NCBI GenBank assembly: GCA_022494885.1
Contig: JAGVSM010000188.1
Location: 1-64,000, forward strand
Length of the DNA stretch: 64,000 nt
Origin: Micrasema longulum
Lineage: Eukaryota; Arthropoda; Insecta; Trichoptera; Brachycentridae
Direction of reading: 5' to 3'
How positions within the stretch are numbered: position 1 is the first letter of the stretch; each line of letters opens with the position of its first letter. Below are positions 1 to 11,570 of the stretch, one piece after another. The position numbers were made by a program, and so were the translations under genes. Under the pieces are notes generated by a model. That model had not been told where the DNA came from. It searched no databases and was given only the letters and a program-made list of their open reading frames with translations.

Positions 1-1325
1 TTTTCCTTACACAGGTGTTAATTTGAAATCACCGTTTTTGAAGTTAGACAGGAGATAAAAGAAATATTGTTTATTTGGTTATTAATTATTGTTTTCTTAT
101 TATGAATAGCTTTTTTGATTTCTTAGATTTCTAAATTGTCTAATCTTATTTTTTTTATATTCAAGGTTTATGACCTTTAGCTGATTTTAATGGTCTCTTC
201 ACACAAATAAAATGATCTAATTAAACACTAATTATAAATTTAGGGTATTTAAAAGTTAGTTTTGATAAAAATTCATGTGTTAATGTAGTTTTTCAAACTA
301 ACAAATAATAATATAGCTTTAGCCCCATTATCATCATGTCAGTGAGTTTGAAAGAAACTCACAAAAAACATTTTCATCTATGGTTTAAATATCTATTTAG
401 TTTGGTAAAGTAATAAATATTTATTTAAAATTGTATTGTTAATTGTAATAAGTACCCCGACAACGAAATGGATACGTCTCAAAATCGGTACATTTAAAGA
501 AGTTGGTAAAATGTTATGTTTTATATTTTCTGACATCTATTTAAATGTTTGACTACAGAGTTATTGCAAGAAATATTTTTAATGAATTTTTCAAGTTCCT
601 TTCTTTACTCTCTCACCAGTTATTTTTTTCATAAATCTATTTAAATAAAATTGTTTAAAAAAATGTGACAGTTATTTCGGTACTGAATCACTTATCAATA
701 ACTTAGTTTTCTGAGAACCTAGAACATTAAATAATACTCCTGGGTTTACTTAAACCTTGACGTTAAATACGGATTTCAATTTCGTCAGAAATATATTAGT
801 AAATCGTGTTAGTTTGTTTCAGCCTTCAAAATTTAAGGTCTTTTGAGGAGATGCTTTTGGTTCAAAAGGAACTCCGGAAAATCATTAATCAATTTACTAT
901 AATATCCAGTTACTAAAATTATTGAAGACATTCAGTTCATTGCTGAAAATTGGGGTATGTTATCGAAAATAATACAATATGTTATGATTACAAAATAATG
1001 AAAAAGGATGCAATCAAGTCAAATTAGGTGTGCTACAATTATGAAAAATTTAATTAAAATTGAATCAAATTTTAAGCCAACCAATTAGACTACGTTTATC
1101 CTCACAAGCTTGAGTAAATACTTGTTCAGAAATTGGCAGCATTTATTTATTTTTATATAATGTTTTACTTTATTTTCAATTTGTATATTTTTTTTATTAC
1201 ACAACATTAATCTTTGTAACGTGTAGAGATGATTCAAATATGAAAATTTTGAAATAAATATAAGTCATCTTGAGCATCAAATATAACCTGGGAAAAATAG
1301 AAAAAAACCTTTGTTTTCATAAAAA
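1..1325. other. AT-rich intergenic stretch, nothing recognised
   Basis: Both strands have dense stops. I see no coding motif, tRNA-like box pair, clear terminal inverted repeat or tandem array. Confidence 0.5.
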
Positions 1326-1616
1326 TTATACTGAAAAAACAATTAGTTCCAAACTTGGAACAATACGCAGCAAAGATGGCTGAATTTGGAACAACATGCA
1401 GTGGTGTCTCAAATAACCATTCTTCTTCTTTCTCTGATTTTTACCACTACAATAAAATAACACAATTTTATCATAACAACATATTTGTTGATTGTTTAGC
1501 ATGATATTTTTTTGTAAATAACATAAGGTGTGAAAGTTTTTAAACAATTGCGATCCTTGTTGAGGCATAAATAGCGTTTGCAGTTCTATCACATTATTTG
1601 GGATTTTTGTGAGCAT
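1326..1616 (-). pseudogene. piggyBac-like transposase, C-terminal remnant
   Basis: A 96-codon open frame. Its second half reads ICCYDK...KNQRKKKNGYLRHHC...QIQPSLLRIVPSLELIVF, with spacing like the cysteine-rich C-terminal domain of piggyBac transposases (Cys pairs, basic linker, 'QPSLC..PC.E'). Two expected cysteines are replaced by Leu/Ser. The last codons overlap the palindrome at 1346-1361. Fold is inferred from pattern only. Confidence 0.4.
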
Positions 1617-2160
1617 CTCGACATTTTACATCTTTGCCGATCTGACTGCTACAATGGCCAGTGATTAAAACCTTCTTCAGCTACTTCGATCGGAAGCAGC
1701 TCAATACGTCGTCTTTTGCCTTTTTTAATATAACTAATGGCTCATCAGTATTTATGCCCAGCTAAATACTATTAAAATGGTATATTATGCACTTGTACAG
1801 TCATCGCTTTCCTTTGGAATAATTGGATGGGGGGGAACTGACAACAACTATATTTAACCATTAGAAACTGTTCAAAAATTTTTATTCAAAATAATGCTTC
1901 ACAAAAACCGCACTTTTTCCTTTTTCCAATTGTTCAAAGAAGCTAAAAATTTAGACGCAAGACACATATATTGTTTTTAATGTTTAAAATATATATTTAA
2001 AAACCAAAATTTATTTACAAGAAACTCAAAAAGATCAAGTCAAAGAAGGGATCGTGTGTTAGAAATACCACATTGTAAAACGAGGCTCGCACAGAGACAT
2101 GCATATTTCATAGGCCCAATTTTTTTTTTTACTGATAATATTTCATTGATTACAAACTTT
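1617..2160 (+). pseudogene. LINE reverse transcriptase C-terminal fragment (jockey/CR1-like)
   Basis: A degenerate reverse transcriptase region. Near 1627 the frame reads FADLTATMASD, which looks like a decayed YADD active-site block (FADDTAL type). It is followed by VYYALVQSSLSFGIIGWGG (about 1780-1830), the conserved 'YGIxxWGG' block after the RT palm, then LETVQKFLFKIM and, near 2088, AQRHAYFIGPIFF, matching the LINE C-terminal tail. Stops and frameshifts break it. It sits inside the piggyBac-like remnant, so it probably inserted later. It resembles the minus-strand fragment at 32110-32770. Confidence 0.65.
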
Positions 2161-2186
2161 AAAATTTTTTCTTCTTTTATAAAACA

Positions 2187-2669
2187 CGCACTATCCTGGA
2201 TTCAAACTAAAGATATGAACTCTTTTTTTCTTTGATTTATTTTGTTGTAGAAAAAATTCACTAACATTTTTTTGTATAGCCACGAACAGGCCATGCCTCT
2301 GCGGGATTTTTTTGTTTACTATTTTTACTACTAATATGTATTCCAAAAAAACATATTCAATGCGGTTATCAGACCACACGGGGTTGACTTTTATTTTTCT
2401 TATTCCCAAGAAAGGTATCTCTGATGTAGAGGGCTGATGTTAATATAACCTTCATGGGCCACTTCACCTTTGAGCTTTACTTCTTCTTTGTAATCGTTTA
2501 CTTCGTTCTAAGAATTGGTGCTACTATAGTCTCCTTCAGTTTCAGGGATACATATTTTTGTGGAGCTGTGGTGGGGAATTTCATTATCTTCATCGTCAGA
2601 TATGTTTTTATCCTTGCTGGTTTCAGGAATGTGGATAACAGCGCGATTTCGAGTCACCATTTTATATGA
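2187..2669 (-). pseudogene. piggyBac-like transposase, N-terminal remnant
   Basis: Starts with MVTRNRAV at 2669 and runs into an acidic stretch (SDDEDNE), like the acidic N-terminus of piggyBac transposases. A stop and frame changes follow. The next open piece (2409 downwards) contains NPVWSDNRIE, possibly the start of the conserved region. The catalytic aspartates are missing because the middle is deleted or replaced by the LINE fragment at 1617-2160. The assignment rests on strand order, the acidic N-terminus, the terminus at 3119 and the C-terminal piece; the homology itself is weak. Confidence 0.35.
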
Positions 2670-3119
2670 AATATAATAATTTGTAATACTGTAATGTTCC
2701 AGATTTGATCGACCAACAATGATAAGATTGCATAGTGTTCCAAATATGGCACAAAGTTTAATTAATGAAATAAATTTGGCATAAATATTGTTGCTTACTT
2801 TTTTGTTATAAAAATAATAAGGATCTATTTAAAACTAAAAAAATACTTTTTCATATTTTTAATCTTAAAAAAAACTGATAAAATCACGGAAAGAAAAACT
2901 TCAAGCGCTGTTGCTATCAACATGACGGATCTGACAGCTTACCAACGTTTTTGTAGCTACCAGAATAGTCCACAATAGCGCTACTGTATGATCAATGGTA
3001 AAACAGAGTCTACAGTAAGGAATCATCTCAAAACATAACTCACCGGTAACGGTTGTAGTTATCTGTGATGAGAAAAGTCGAATGTTCCAAAGTTGGAACG
3101 ATACGCGGCAAAGGGTTAA

Positions 3120-5337
3120 AAATATGAAAATCTTACAAAAATGATGATACTAAAACAAAAAAAAACTATCAAAGTGTATAAAACTCAAAAAAATGTATAG
3201 AAAAATGTCCAAGAAGGTAAAACCTGATAGAAAAATTACAGAATCTGGTGAAATTAAATAATATATGAAATTCGACAAAATAACATTTTTTTAAATACGA
3301 CACGCTGACAAAAAATGATGAATCATACATAAACTCTTAATTGCTGCTCCAGCTGGCTCCTTGCTATTTTTTAAAGCCACTCTTTTGTAAGATTTTTTAA
3401 TTTGATTTCAGCGAAGCGTAATATATCTTAAGAGCCTTTTATTGTATATATGAGGGCCTATAAAAATTGAATGCTTTTGGGCAAAAGAAAAAGATATTGA
3501 AATCATACCCTATTTTTCGTTTCGTTTTATGAACTTATTAAAATAAGAACGGTTAATTGTTTTTTTTGTCAGTTTTTACCAAGATTTACTTGAATATCGC
3601 AAAAGAAAATCATAGTAGATGCCGAGATATTTATTAATTAAGGGTGATTTCACACAAACGGGTGGGTTAAGAAATACGAATAGAATAAGTCTTTTCAACT
3701 TGCCGTTTTGGTGAATGTCAGAATTTCTTGCATTGACTATAACGTATAGTGTATTTTTCAATTTCCCTTAACAACTCGGCTTCATCTTGATTTGTTGTTT
3801 CACGTTTCTGTGACTGTTTGCACAATTCCATTGACAAAGGCAATTGTATTTCTTTTGCAAACAGAGAACAAATACCTAATTCTGTGACAAGAGTCTAAAT
3901 ATATCTGCAATGTCATTTTGAGAAAGTCATTTCATTGTAAACTATAATGTTATCAGCTTCTGACTATGTTAATTTTAAAATGAAAACCACAGATTTCGTA
4001 CAGAATATATGTTAATAGAGTAAATTTGTATCAGAGGCCCATCTGGTGTTTTCGCATTACACAAATAAGGAAAAGGGTAAATTTTTTGTATGATTCCTTA
4101 AAGTATCTTTAAATTTTTTTTTTAGTAATTAAGGCCGTTTGCTGTCCCAGTAATTTGCCTCTCGTAACCTAAAATTGGGAGAAATTTTGATAAAACTAAG
4201 GTTCAAGTCAAATACTTTAAAACGCGAATTGAAAAGTCCGAAAGATGTGTCGACCCTTTCCCCGTATTAGCCGTTTAATGTACGCGGACGCGACGTTCTG
4301 TACAATGAAAATAATGTTTTTTGAGATAATGTATTGTTTTTCATATAATTCAGTTTTCTGACAATATTTTTCAATTCTTTAAAATGTGACCTCAAAATTA
4401 ATTTTTACTATAACATGTTTTAATTCCTTTAAATGTTGCGTTCTCGAGTTTAATTCTTAATTTTTATATATATTATTATTCTAAAAGTGATTGATTACGG
4501 GCCCGTTTCAAAAGTATTGCGCCAAATTTCTCAATTTGGTTAAATTGGGGTGGGTAGATACTTATTTGTTTTTTGCTTTTTTGGTTTTGTTTATTTAGTT
4601 TCAAATCGCGGATGAAAATTTTGCTAAAAAAATCGAGTGCAGATTAGTTGGTCTCATGGTGTACTGATTCGTCTGTTTACCTACCGATTGATAATTAAAA
4701 TAATAACTAGTCTTATGTTTTTTATGGTGCCAGGCAATGTTAAACGATTGACTCAATGAGCGGATAGGAATTTGAGCTCTATTCTCTGAGTAAATCAGAC
4801 TTATATTCGTCTGATAAAATTTGTTGTTTTAAAAGCTTACCCAATGCTGACCCAAGCGGGTCAAAATGATCCAACAGCCTTTATCGTTCGGTATAGCACC
4901 TTCTAAACGCTGTGTATGGGGGGAAAGGAGTTTATTTTTGAATGAAATTCATTAAAATATCAAAACAAGTTGAAAAAATCATAAAATTTTAGTATTATTT
5001 ATATTATTTTGCTTTAATTTTAATTAAATACCATTTATTGTAAATCTTCAGCTTCACATTGTAAAATTACAACCGTCAAATTCAATAACATCACAAAATC
5101 TTTCTAGATTTATTAAATAACGCTTTATACGTAAAGCAATGTGAGTTAATTACGTTATCTTTACGGCTGTAAATTCAGCGCTCCCAAATATTTCACCACA
5201 TAAAATTTTGAAGGTGCAAGTATGTTTTTTTTTGTGTTTGTATGTATTTTATATCTGAATTTTTTTAAATTTAATACTTACATTTTCCATTTTCAACAAT
5301 TTTAATCTTTTTTGATTAACACAAATATTTCGATTCA
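3120..5337. other. AT-rich stretch with weak signals only
   Basis: No clear gene. The minus strand at 3576-3830 can be read as MELCKQSQKRETTNQDEAEL and onward across a frameshift; I do not recognise it. Bases 4035-4080 are similar to 6203-6250 (ATCTGGTGTT, then CACG/CGCATTACAC and AAATAA), so they belong to a dispersed repeat. Confidence 0.35.
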
Positions 5338-5456
5338 GAGGGCTATTTTCAATGAGTTGTAAATAACTCATTATTAGGAATCAAGATTCGGTTGAGCGGT
5401 GTGCGAACTTTAGACCTTTGATCTGTGAGTCAGCGACACTAGCAGCGGGACGACTA
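5338..5456 (-). mobile_element. tRNA-derived SINE, family C, diverged copy
   Basis: Read on the minus strand: a tRNA-like head with a weak A box (CTGCTAGTGTCGCTG), GACTCACAGATCAAAGG, a B-box relic (GTCTAAAGTTCGC), then a tail with GAGTTATTTACAACTCATTG and AAAATAGCC. The copy at 58933-59062 has the same order (CTCACGTATTAGAGG, GTCTAAGGTTCGAAC, GAGTTATTTACATTTCTTTG, AAAATGGCC). Confidence 0.6.
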
Positions 5457-6284
5457 CTCGATTCAACGTTATGTATATAAAAAGGTTACTTGTTAAAATA
5501 TTTACTACCTAGAATAACTATATTTAATTAACTCATTTCATCATTTATTTTTTTACCATTCATTATTTTTCTGTACATCTCTGAACAAGCTGCGTGCCTA
5601 TGTGCAGTTACAAATGCTAACACGTTATTCGTATTTGTAACAAAAGAAAACAAACTATACAGATGTCAATTATCTAACGAAGTCTCAGTCTATTGAAATC
5701 GAAAATTATATTTATTTATCGATGTTTAATTTGAGTACTGTGGTGTTTTACTCTCAAAGCTTTTTATAAAAGAACAAGCTGTAAATAAAAAATATTTTCA
5801 GGTTTTAATGATACTTTTGAAAGATAACATATAATGTAATTTAAAAAAGTCACTTTTTAGATATTACACCTCTCACAAATTATTGACATAAGCACCCAAT
5901 AAATTTTAAACGTAAATATGCCATTGATAAAAATGTTTTGACGATTGGGTGAATATAAATTTTAGTATGGATTAAAATAAATTTTTCATGTATAATTACG
6001 CCAAAAATTAAGAAGGATCACTATGAAAATATCGGCAAAATAAAATTTATCCAAATGAAATGAAAACTTGATACTAATTTTTACACTTATTTTACGATGG
6101 ACCTAGGTATGAGCGTGGAATAAGTAACTATAGTCCCTATCACAGCTTTATAGCAGTCGGCGACAGTTGACTGTTGTCTTCTAGTCAATATAATTATAGG
6201 TCAATCTGGTGTTATCACGCTACGCAAATAAAGCAAAAGGTCCATTTATTGTATAGTTTATTACACTAAAAACATTATCTGCTT
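5457..6284. other. AT-rich stretch; short dispersed repeat at its end
   Basis: No coding signal. Bases 6203-6250 (ATCTGGTGTTATCACGCTAC and the following AAATAAAG) match 4035-4080. Confidence 0.4.
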
Positions 6285-6775
6285 ATACAGGGCAAATTGC
6301 TTTATCAGAAATAATTCAAGCAGATGAATCTCTAAACGTTTCAGCTCTTTAACTTCAAAAACGTCAACAGATAGAAGAGTAGAAGGAACATGAAGAAGAA
6401 TGTAATTACTTTTTAATATTTGTATTTTATATTAAATATCATTATAAAATACATAATTTACTGACTTAGAACGGGGAAGCTATCCCTAGTTGGGTAGTTT
6501 AGATGAACCGACAGCAAAAATAAAAAAAAATCTATGTTTACTTTTACTACTTAATTAATTTGTTGTATAAATAATTACTTGTAAATTGCTGTAATAAATA
6601 TGTAAAAAAAAATAAAAAAATATAGATGTTGAAATATAGGCAGAATGGTAAATATTACATAATACGTAAAGTGATCACTTAAACCAGTCAATAACAGGGC
6701 ATTAGCCCTGTGGATGCCTAGACTTCTATATTCTCTTCTGTAAAATGTTCTTTATGTCTGTTGTAATATGTTAGC
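6285..6775 (-). repeat. Palindromic repeat family P, partial copy
   Basis: Two segments match family P. Bases 6285-6400, read on the minus strand, carry the internal block (TCTATCTGTTGACG, AAAGAGCTGAAACG, GAGATTCATCTGCTTGAAT). Bases 6669-6775 carry the arm (GTGATCACTTAAACCAGTCA, GCCTAGACTTCTATATTCTC, TGTTGTAATA). Compare the long copies at 24735-25165 and 61455-61920. The 6400-6668 middle is AT-rich and unassigned. Confidence 0.6.
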
Positions 6776-7260
6776 TTTACCAGTAATTAAATCACCTGCG
6801 AATCGAAATCACTCGTCCAGATTTCTGGTTCTATTTCACAAACAAAACTGTATTTTTCATCCAGCTGAATAAAATTGAATCGATTAGCATGGCGTATTTT
6901 TTGAATAAGTGAAATTTAAAAAATAAAAACCCAGTTTATTTATTAAAAATTTGTTTTAATTAGAAATTTGTTTTATAAAAATGAAAACAAATGTTCAGGA
7001 CTTTATTAATACATCACCATTTGTGCGTTTGTTTTGCCAAACAATCCGCTTTCATTGTTTTCGCTGAACAAACATTGGACAAACAATACATTTTATACTA
7101 AAACATTGATTATTAAAACAATTTGTTGGGGCTAGTTATTGGGAAGTAAAAGCTAGTATTTCGTAATGTCTATTTGTAAAGCTTTATTAGGAATACCAAC
7201 AGCTCATTGCGTTTACAGACCAAACATAAATATCACGTCAGAGTAGATAGATAATTATCA
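6776..7260. other. AT-rich stretch with a short dispersed repeat
   Basis: Bases 6800-6890 (ACTCGTCCAGATTTCTGG, ACTGTATTTTTCATCCAGC) match 54318-54385 (ACTCGTCCAGGGTTCTG, ACTGTATCTTTCATCC). No coding signal. Confidence 0.35.
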
Positions 7261-7312
7261 TTATCAATTCCTCTTTCCACATCCAGTGGTATATTGGGGA
7301 CTGTAGAGGTAA
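7261..7312 (-). mobile_element. SINE family B, 3' tail fragment
   Basis: ATTCCTCTTTCCACATCCAG, TGGTATATTGGGGACTG matches the 3' end of family B in reverse orientation (compare 45285-45330 and 56120-56165). Confidence 0.5.
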
Positions 7313-7483
7313 ATCATTTTTAAAATGGGTAGAAGTCATAAATACACATTTAATAAAAATTTAATATTTATTTTACGTATAATTACACGGTCGTGCTCAG
7401 GTGAATAATAAAGACAGTTCTGTCTGCAATAGAACCATAATTCTAGACGAATTTTAACTCAATTATGTTTTCAGTTTGTTTAA

Positions 7484-7705
7484 TTTTTTGACTGGATTCA
7501 ACCCCCTAGGGAGTTGTTAATATTAACATACCAGAATGTATTACAAAAGGGGTCTAAAACATTTTGGAGAAGGGAATAAAGAAGTCTAGGCATTAACAGA
7601 CCTTATAAACTATCATTATACAGTGTGCAACTTCAACCATTCTACCTTTATTTAAACATCTATATTTCTTCAATTTTTATTGATGTTTGTGAAGGTAGAA
7701 AGACA
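7484..7705 (+). repeat. Palindromic repeat family P, partial copy
   Basis: Begins near the terminal arm (ACTGGATTCAACCCCCTAGG, GAGTTGTTAATATTAA), then GAAGTCTAGGCATTAACAG, CAGTGTGCAACTTCAACCAT and the internal ATCTATATTTCTTCAAT. The order is the same as in 54572-54925. Confidence 0.6.
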
Positions 7706-7844
7706 TTTATTATGCCTATTGCAAATATAAATTATGTTTAATAAACGTGTAAATTAAAATTCAAACAAATATAATGTCATATGATAAAATAATGTAAAAT
7801 AAAAAAAAAAAAAAAAAATAACAATATATGAGGGATAATGTAAT

Positions 7845-8328
7845 AAAATATAGGTTGTCAAGTGTAATTGATAAGATTAAGAAAGGGTCTCTGAGATGGT
7901 TTGGTCACGTAGAACGAATGGACGACGAAAGAATGGTAAAACAAGTATGTACGGTAACGTGAGACGAGGACGACCAAGAAAGACGTGGCATGATCAGATA
8001 AACCAAAATCTTAAGTCTGGTCATATCAAAAGCAGACAAAACCGAATAGCATGTATGACAAGATGTATGAATGTGGAAGAAGCTAGGAATGTATGCCAGA
8101 ATGACGTGTGTGGTGGTCCATTCTCTCTGCCTACCCCTACGGGGATATGGCGTATTGGTACTAGTAGTAGTTGTCAGAATACGGTAAGACTTTTTGTGAG
8201 GCTGTGTTTTCTGGTCCATGAGCGCATGTTTGTTTTACCCCAGGCAGGTGCCTAGAGACCCTCCCCTTTTTTTATCCGGGCTTGGAACCAGCAACGGCGG
8301 AGTTGGAGAGTATAATTAAATAAATAAA
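7845..8328 (+). pseudogene. RTE-type LINE, 3' end of ORF2 plus 3' UTR
   Basis: C-terminal part of a non-LTR retrotransposon polymerase, 5'-truncated. Frame 1 reads RLSSVIDKIKKGSLRWFGHV ERMDDERMVK and stops at a TGA near 7951. A +1 shift restores the conserved end: RRGRPRKTWHDQINQNLK, then RIACMTRCMNVEEARNVCQN and SLPTPTGIW. The 'WFGHVERM' and 'GRPRKTWxDQI' blocks are typical of RTE-group ORF2 C-termini. The 3' UTR holds CCTAGAGACCCTCCCC and ATCCGGGCTTGGAACC, and ends in AATTAAATAAATAAAC. No catalytic domain remains. Related pieces are at 25725-26690 and 62085-62240. Confidence 0.8.
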
Positions 8329-8329
8329 C

Positions 8330-9212
8330 AAAAATTTTTCGATCTTTGCACAATTGATGACCGTTCTTTAAAAATTCGACATTAGTTTAAAACGTAATTA
8401 TTCAGGAGAGTTTTTTTTGTGTTTTGCGTAAAATCGCGTGAACAATCTTTGTTTTTAAAAAAATACACTTTACAACTAAATATGAAGGTAATCTTGTTTT
8501 TAATTGACACGTTTATTATAATTCTCTTTCATATTTCATTAACACCTGATATAAAATATTGAAATAAGGGAATCGATGCGTCTAAATGTTGACTTAAATG
8601 TATTTTTAAAACCCAGTATTAAACAATGTATTTCTATATTATGAAACATAATAATTTATAAGCAATTATTCCCAGGAAATAAATATGTTTGTTTCATAAA
8701 GCAAAAGCTCAAAACTGATTTCAGCTCAAAATTCTCCATATGAAAAAACAATCAATATTTAACAGATATATAAAAAAAGTTTTCTTGTTTTATGAATCAC
8801 TTTTTATTGACTTAACTGACTAGTTTTGGCAACTACACGTTGTTCTATTTGAGTTATATAATAATTAAACATAAATATGTAAAAAAAAACTGTGAACAGA
8901 TAAGTGGGTGTCGATAGAGATATAGAAGGGGGTAATTGTGTTTATAATAGAGGAGAAGTAGAAAAAAGGATAATTGTGTTTAAAGTAGGGTAAGATTTTC
9001 TCGGGAAAATATAATAAAATAAGCATTTGACTAAAGTTTAATTGATTATTTAGAATATTTAAATTTTGTTTGGCGGCTTTTTTTATTTCAAGAATTGCCA
9101 AATTGTTTAGTTGATTAGTTTGATTAATTATGCGTAATATTTCAATTCCATCTTACAAAAGTCGATTGTGTCAGTAAAAAGTGGTTCATTTAACAAATCA
9201 ATTTTATTTATA
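8330..9212. other. AT-rich intergenic stretch
   Basis: No recognisable gene, tRNA-like head or tandem repeat. Open frames are short and lie in low-complexity A/T sequence. Confidence 0.45.
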
Positions 9213-9930
9213 TATCTATAAAATAAAAGCGAACCTGACAGATGTTGTCCTGCCCAAACTTTGGTTTGCTTGCTATGAGCTGGTTCACCAAACGTATTTT
9301 TGATACTCGAATTTTCGATTACCTATATAATATATTTGACATTTCAATATTTTCGTTCCGTCAATGGGTGATTTACTGTTGCCTAAGCAAAATAAAAAAA
9401 GTGGAAAATCACCAGCCGTGTATATATTAGTTTTAAACGTGTGATGAATTATAAATATTCTATTTAAGTGGGTGCCAAGGTAACTTGTTTATGGTTGAAT
9501 TCCAAAATATAAAATAAATATGTTTCAAATATAATTTTTTTTTGCAAATGTCAAACTTCGCTCTTTTTACCAACAGGGGTCCACTTACGTAAAAATATGA
9601 TTTTTTTAAATGTATTGAATGTCAGTTAATATTATTTTAGTTTAACCAAAAATCCAGTAAAATTAAAAAATTGGTTAAAATTGTGAGGAATTTAAGGAAA
9701 TAATCTGATTGAGATCCATAAACACGAATGCTGTTTGTAAACATTCAAAAACTTTTTTTCATACAAAAAAAACAATATCCTTAAATTTTTTTGTACATGC
9801 ACTCTCTTCGAATGCAACCCTGGTTGATCGATGAATAAAACATTTATGCTCTCAACTTTTTTTTTACATATTAGATTGAAGATTTTAATATCTACAAACA
9901 CGCGCAGCGCAAAGATCTACATTTCTCTAA
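9213..9930 (+). mobile_element. Helitron-like non-autonomous repeat, family S copy 1
   Basis: Starts with TCTATAAAATAAAAGCGAAC, then CTGACAGATGTTGTCCTGCC. A 5' TC and an AT-rich 'TCTATANNNNTAAAAG' start is common among arthropod Helitrons. The far end carries GTTGATCGATGAATAAAACA, ACATATTAGATTGAAGATTT and CGCAGCGCAAAGATCTACAT. All these blocks recur in opposite orientation at 14830-15415. No RepHel protein is encoded. The 3' CTRR terminus is not located, so the class is tentative. Confidence 0.45.
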
Positions 9931-11235
9931 AAACCACAATTAAATCTTAATCTGTTTGGGAAGAGTTCAATGACATCACACGTACATAAGAATTATATAT
10001 GTTAAGATAACAATGATCCATAAAGTTATAGCTACAAATATTCAAAACAATCAATGTTATTTAAAAATATGAGAAGATGTATGATTTGAAGTTGTTCAAT
10101 GACTGAGCACTCTGCTAAAAACGGAAGTTGAACCTCATTAATCTTCTTGTTCTTCCGACTGGCTGTATATCCTGTTTACTTCGGACTACACGTCGAACTA
10201 AGAGATTTGTTGTGTGGTTTCTGTTTTACAGCCAGTTGCCACCTGATATCAAGACAGTAACCTCCTTTGATAACTGAGGCTTAGGATGTCTTCGTTGACT
10301 CTTGCTCCTCCGCTGCCATCCTCAACATAACGTCCTGCCTGACGCCGCTGTCCCCCAACAGCCCATTGTTCGAAGTATATTCAGATGGCCTAAGACAAGA
10401 TGTGTGCCCCTTCCGCCTGTTTCGCCTTACTTTTGCATTTCATCTCTACCATTAAGGTCTTCACTCATAGTCCTGGGCAAGGGATCGCGCTTTTCCCAAC
10501 TATACCGGGACCTTATCCAAACAAAGCCACCTAAAAACTCCGGTCTACTAATGTGAAAGATGTCCACCCTTGCAACGTAGACTCGCTGAATGATAATTAC
10601 CCCAATATGAAAATGGTATTTTGAAAAAATTATCCCCAACATCAATTGCATGTTTTTTATCCTAACATTTAGTAAAATTACAAATGTGCAGATTACGCGA
10701 AAACGAAAATAAAAACGACTGAAAAAATATAAAAGCTATTTGCGTTTTGTTGAACAAAGCTAAGCGATATAATTATGGCGTTAGTATGGTTAGTTGAGTT
10801 ATCATTGCAAGCTTAGTAATTAATTTGGGTATTTGATAACATATAAATCTCTGGCTAATTCCCCGCGGTATCGGGACACGGCGCACCGTAAAACGCGGCT
10901 ATTGCGCGAAAACGTACTATCTTATATTTTATACTGCACCCGGTATAAATAATCACCCACATTTCGATTAACGCATGGCTGATCAGAAATCACATAGTCT
11001 AATAAACATATTTGTTAATCTGCGTATTAAATTAAAATTATCTGTTAAAAATTTCAAATAAAAATGAATTTGGATTGATCCCATCTTTAGTTGTGCTGAA
11101 ACTCATGATTTGTTTAGATTTTTTCCTAGAAATGCAAAGATTTTTTCAGTTATTCAGATTTTGGAAACATTTTTTTATTCCTTGGTAAGAAGTCACTGGG
11201 AACTGCGTCATTTGATCGCCAAATGAGACCACATA
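9931..11235. other. Intergenic; GC-richer island at 10140-10560
   Basis: Bases 10140-10560 are clearly less AT-rich than their surroundings and open on both strands (84 codons from 10302 plus, 74 from 10651 minus). I recognise neither product. A 9-bp inverted repeat ACTGGCTGT (10158-10166) / ACAGCCAGT (10228-10236) lies at its left edge. It could be an old coding fragment or an unknown element. Confidence 0.35.
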
Positions 11236-11570
11236 TCCCTAACAAAGATATTTAGGCCCACGGAAAATTGGATATAAAATTGTTCCACAAGGTTCTTACG
11301 CGCGTGGTAAGAATGAGAGCATTTTATTCTACAGCGAAGTTTGAAAATGTATGAAAAAATAATAAAAATGATTTTGATAAAATCGAACGATATCAATAGT
11401 TCTTCTGAATTGACCAATGATAAGAGGGTTGTGGTAAATTTCCAGTCTGTGCCAAAACAATTTACCAATCAGCTGAACTCACCAAGAAGAAGGGGAAGAT
11501 AACTTGAGACGTCACACCCAGAGTAATTTCAAAAATACAAAACCTTTAAAAATCATGACGCTGATTAGAC
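11236..11570 (+). repeat. Partial copy of the TTAA-flanked element
   Basis: Matches the inside of the element at 47984-48622: GGAAAATTGGATA, CTTACGCGCG, ACCAATGATAAGAGGGTTGT, GAGACGTCACACCCAGAGTA, ATTTCAAAAATACAAAA and GCTGATTAGACAATACA. Termini are not visible. The 86- and 72-codon frames over this region have no recognisable product. Confidence 0.55.

Larger units (their letters stand above)
1326..3119 (-). mobile_element. Degenerate piggyBac-like DNA transposon, interrupted
   Basis: On the minus strand the element begins at a TTAA (3116-3119), followed by CCCTTTGCCGCGTATCGTTC, the kind of terminus piggyBac elements have next to their TTAA target. A 7+2+7 palindrome, GTTCCAA-AG-TTGGAAC (3084-3099), lies just inside; piggyBac C-terminal domains are known to bind palindromic terminal repeats. 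The transposase remnant then runs on the minus strand from 2669 to 1326. A LINE fragment occupies the middle. The opposite terminus is not visible. A second palindrome with the same flank lies at 1346-1378, but in direct rather than inverted orientation. Confidence 0.5.

Noticed and set aside
10302..10651. Open frames on both strands in a GC-richer island, considered as a host exon
   Set aside because: No motif, and both strands are open equally, as expected from composition; left as unassigned.
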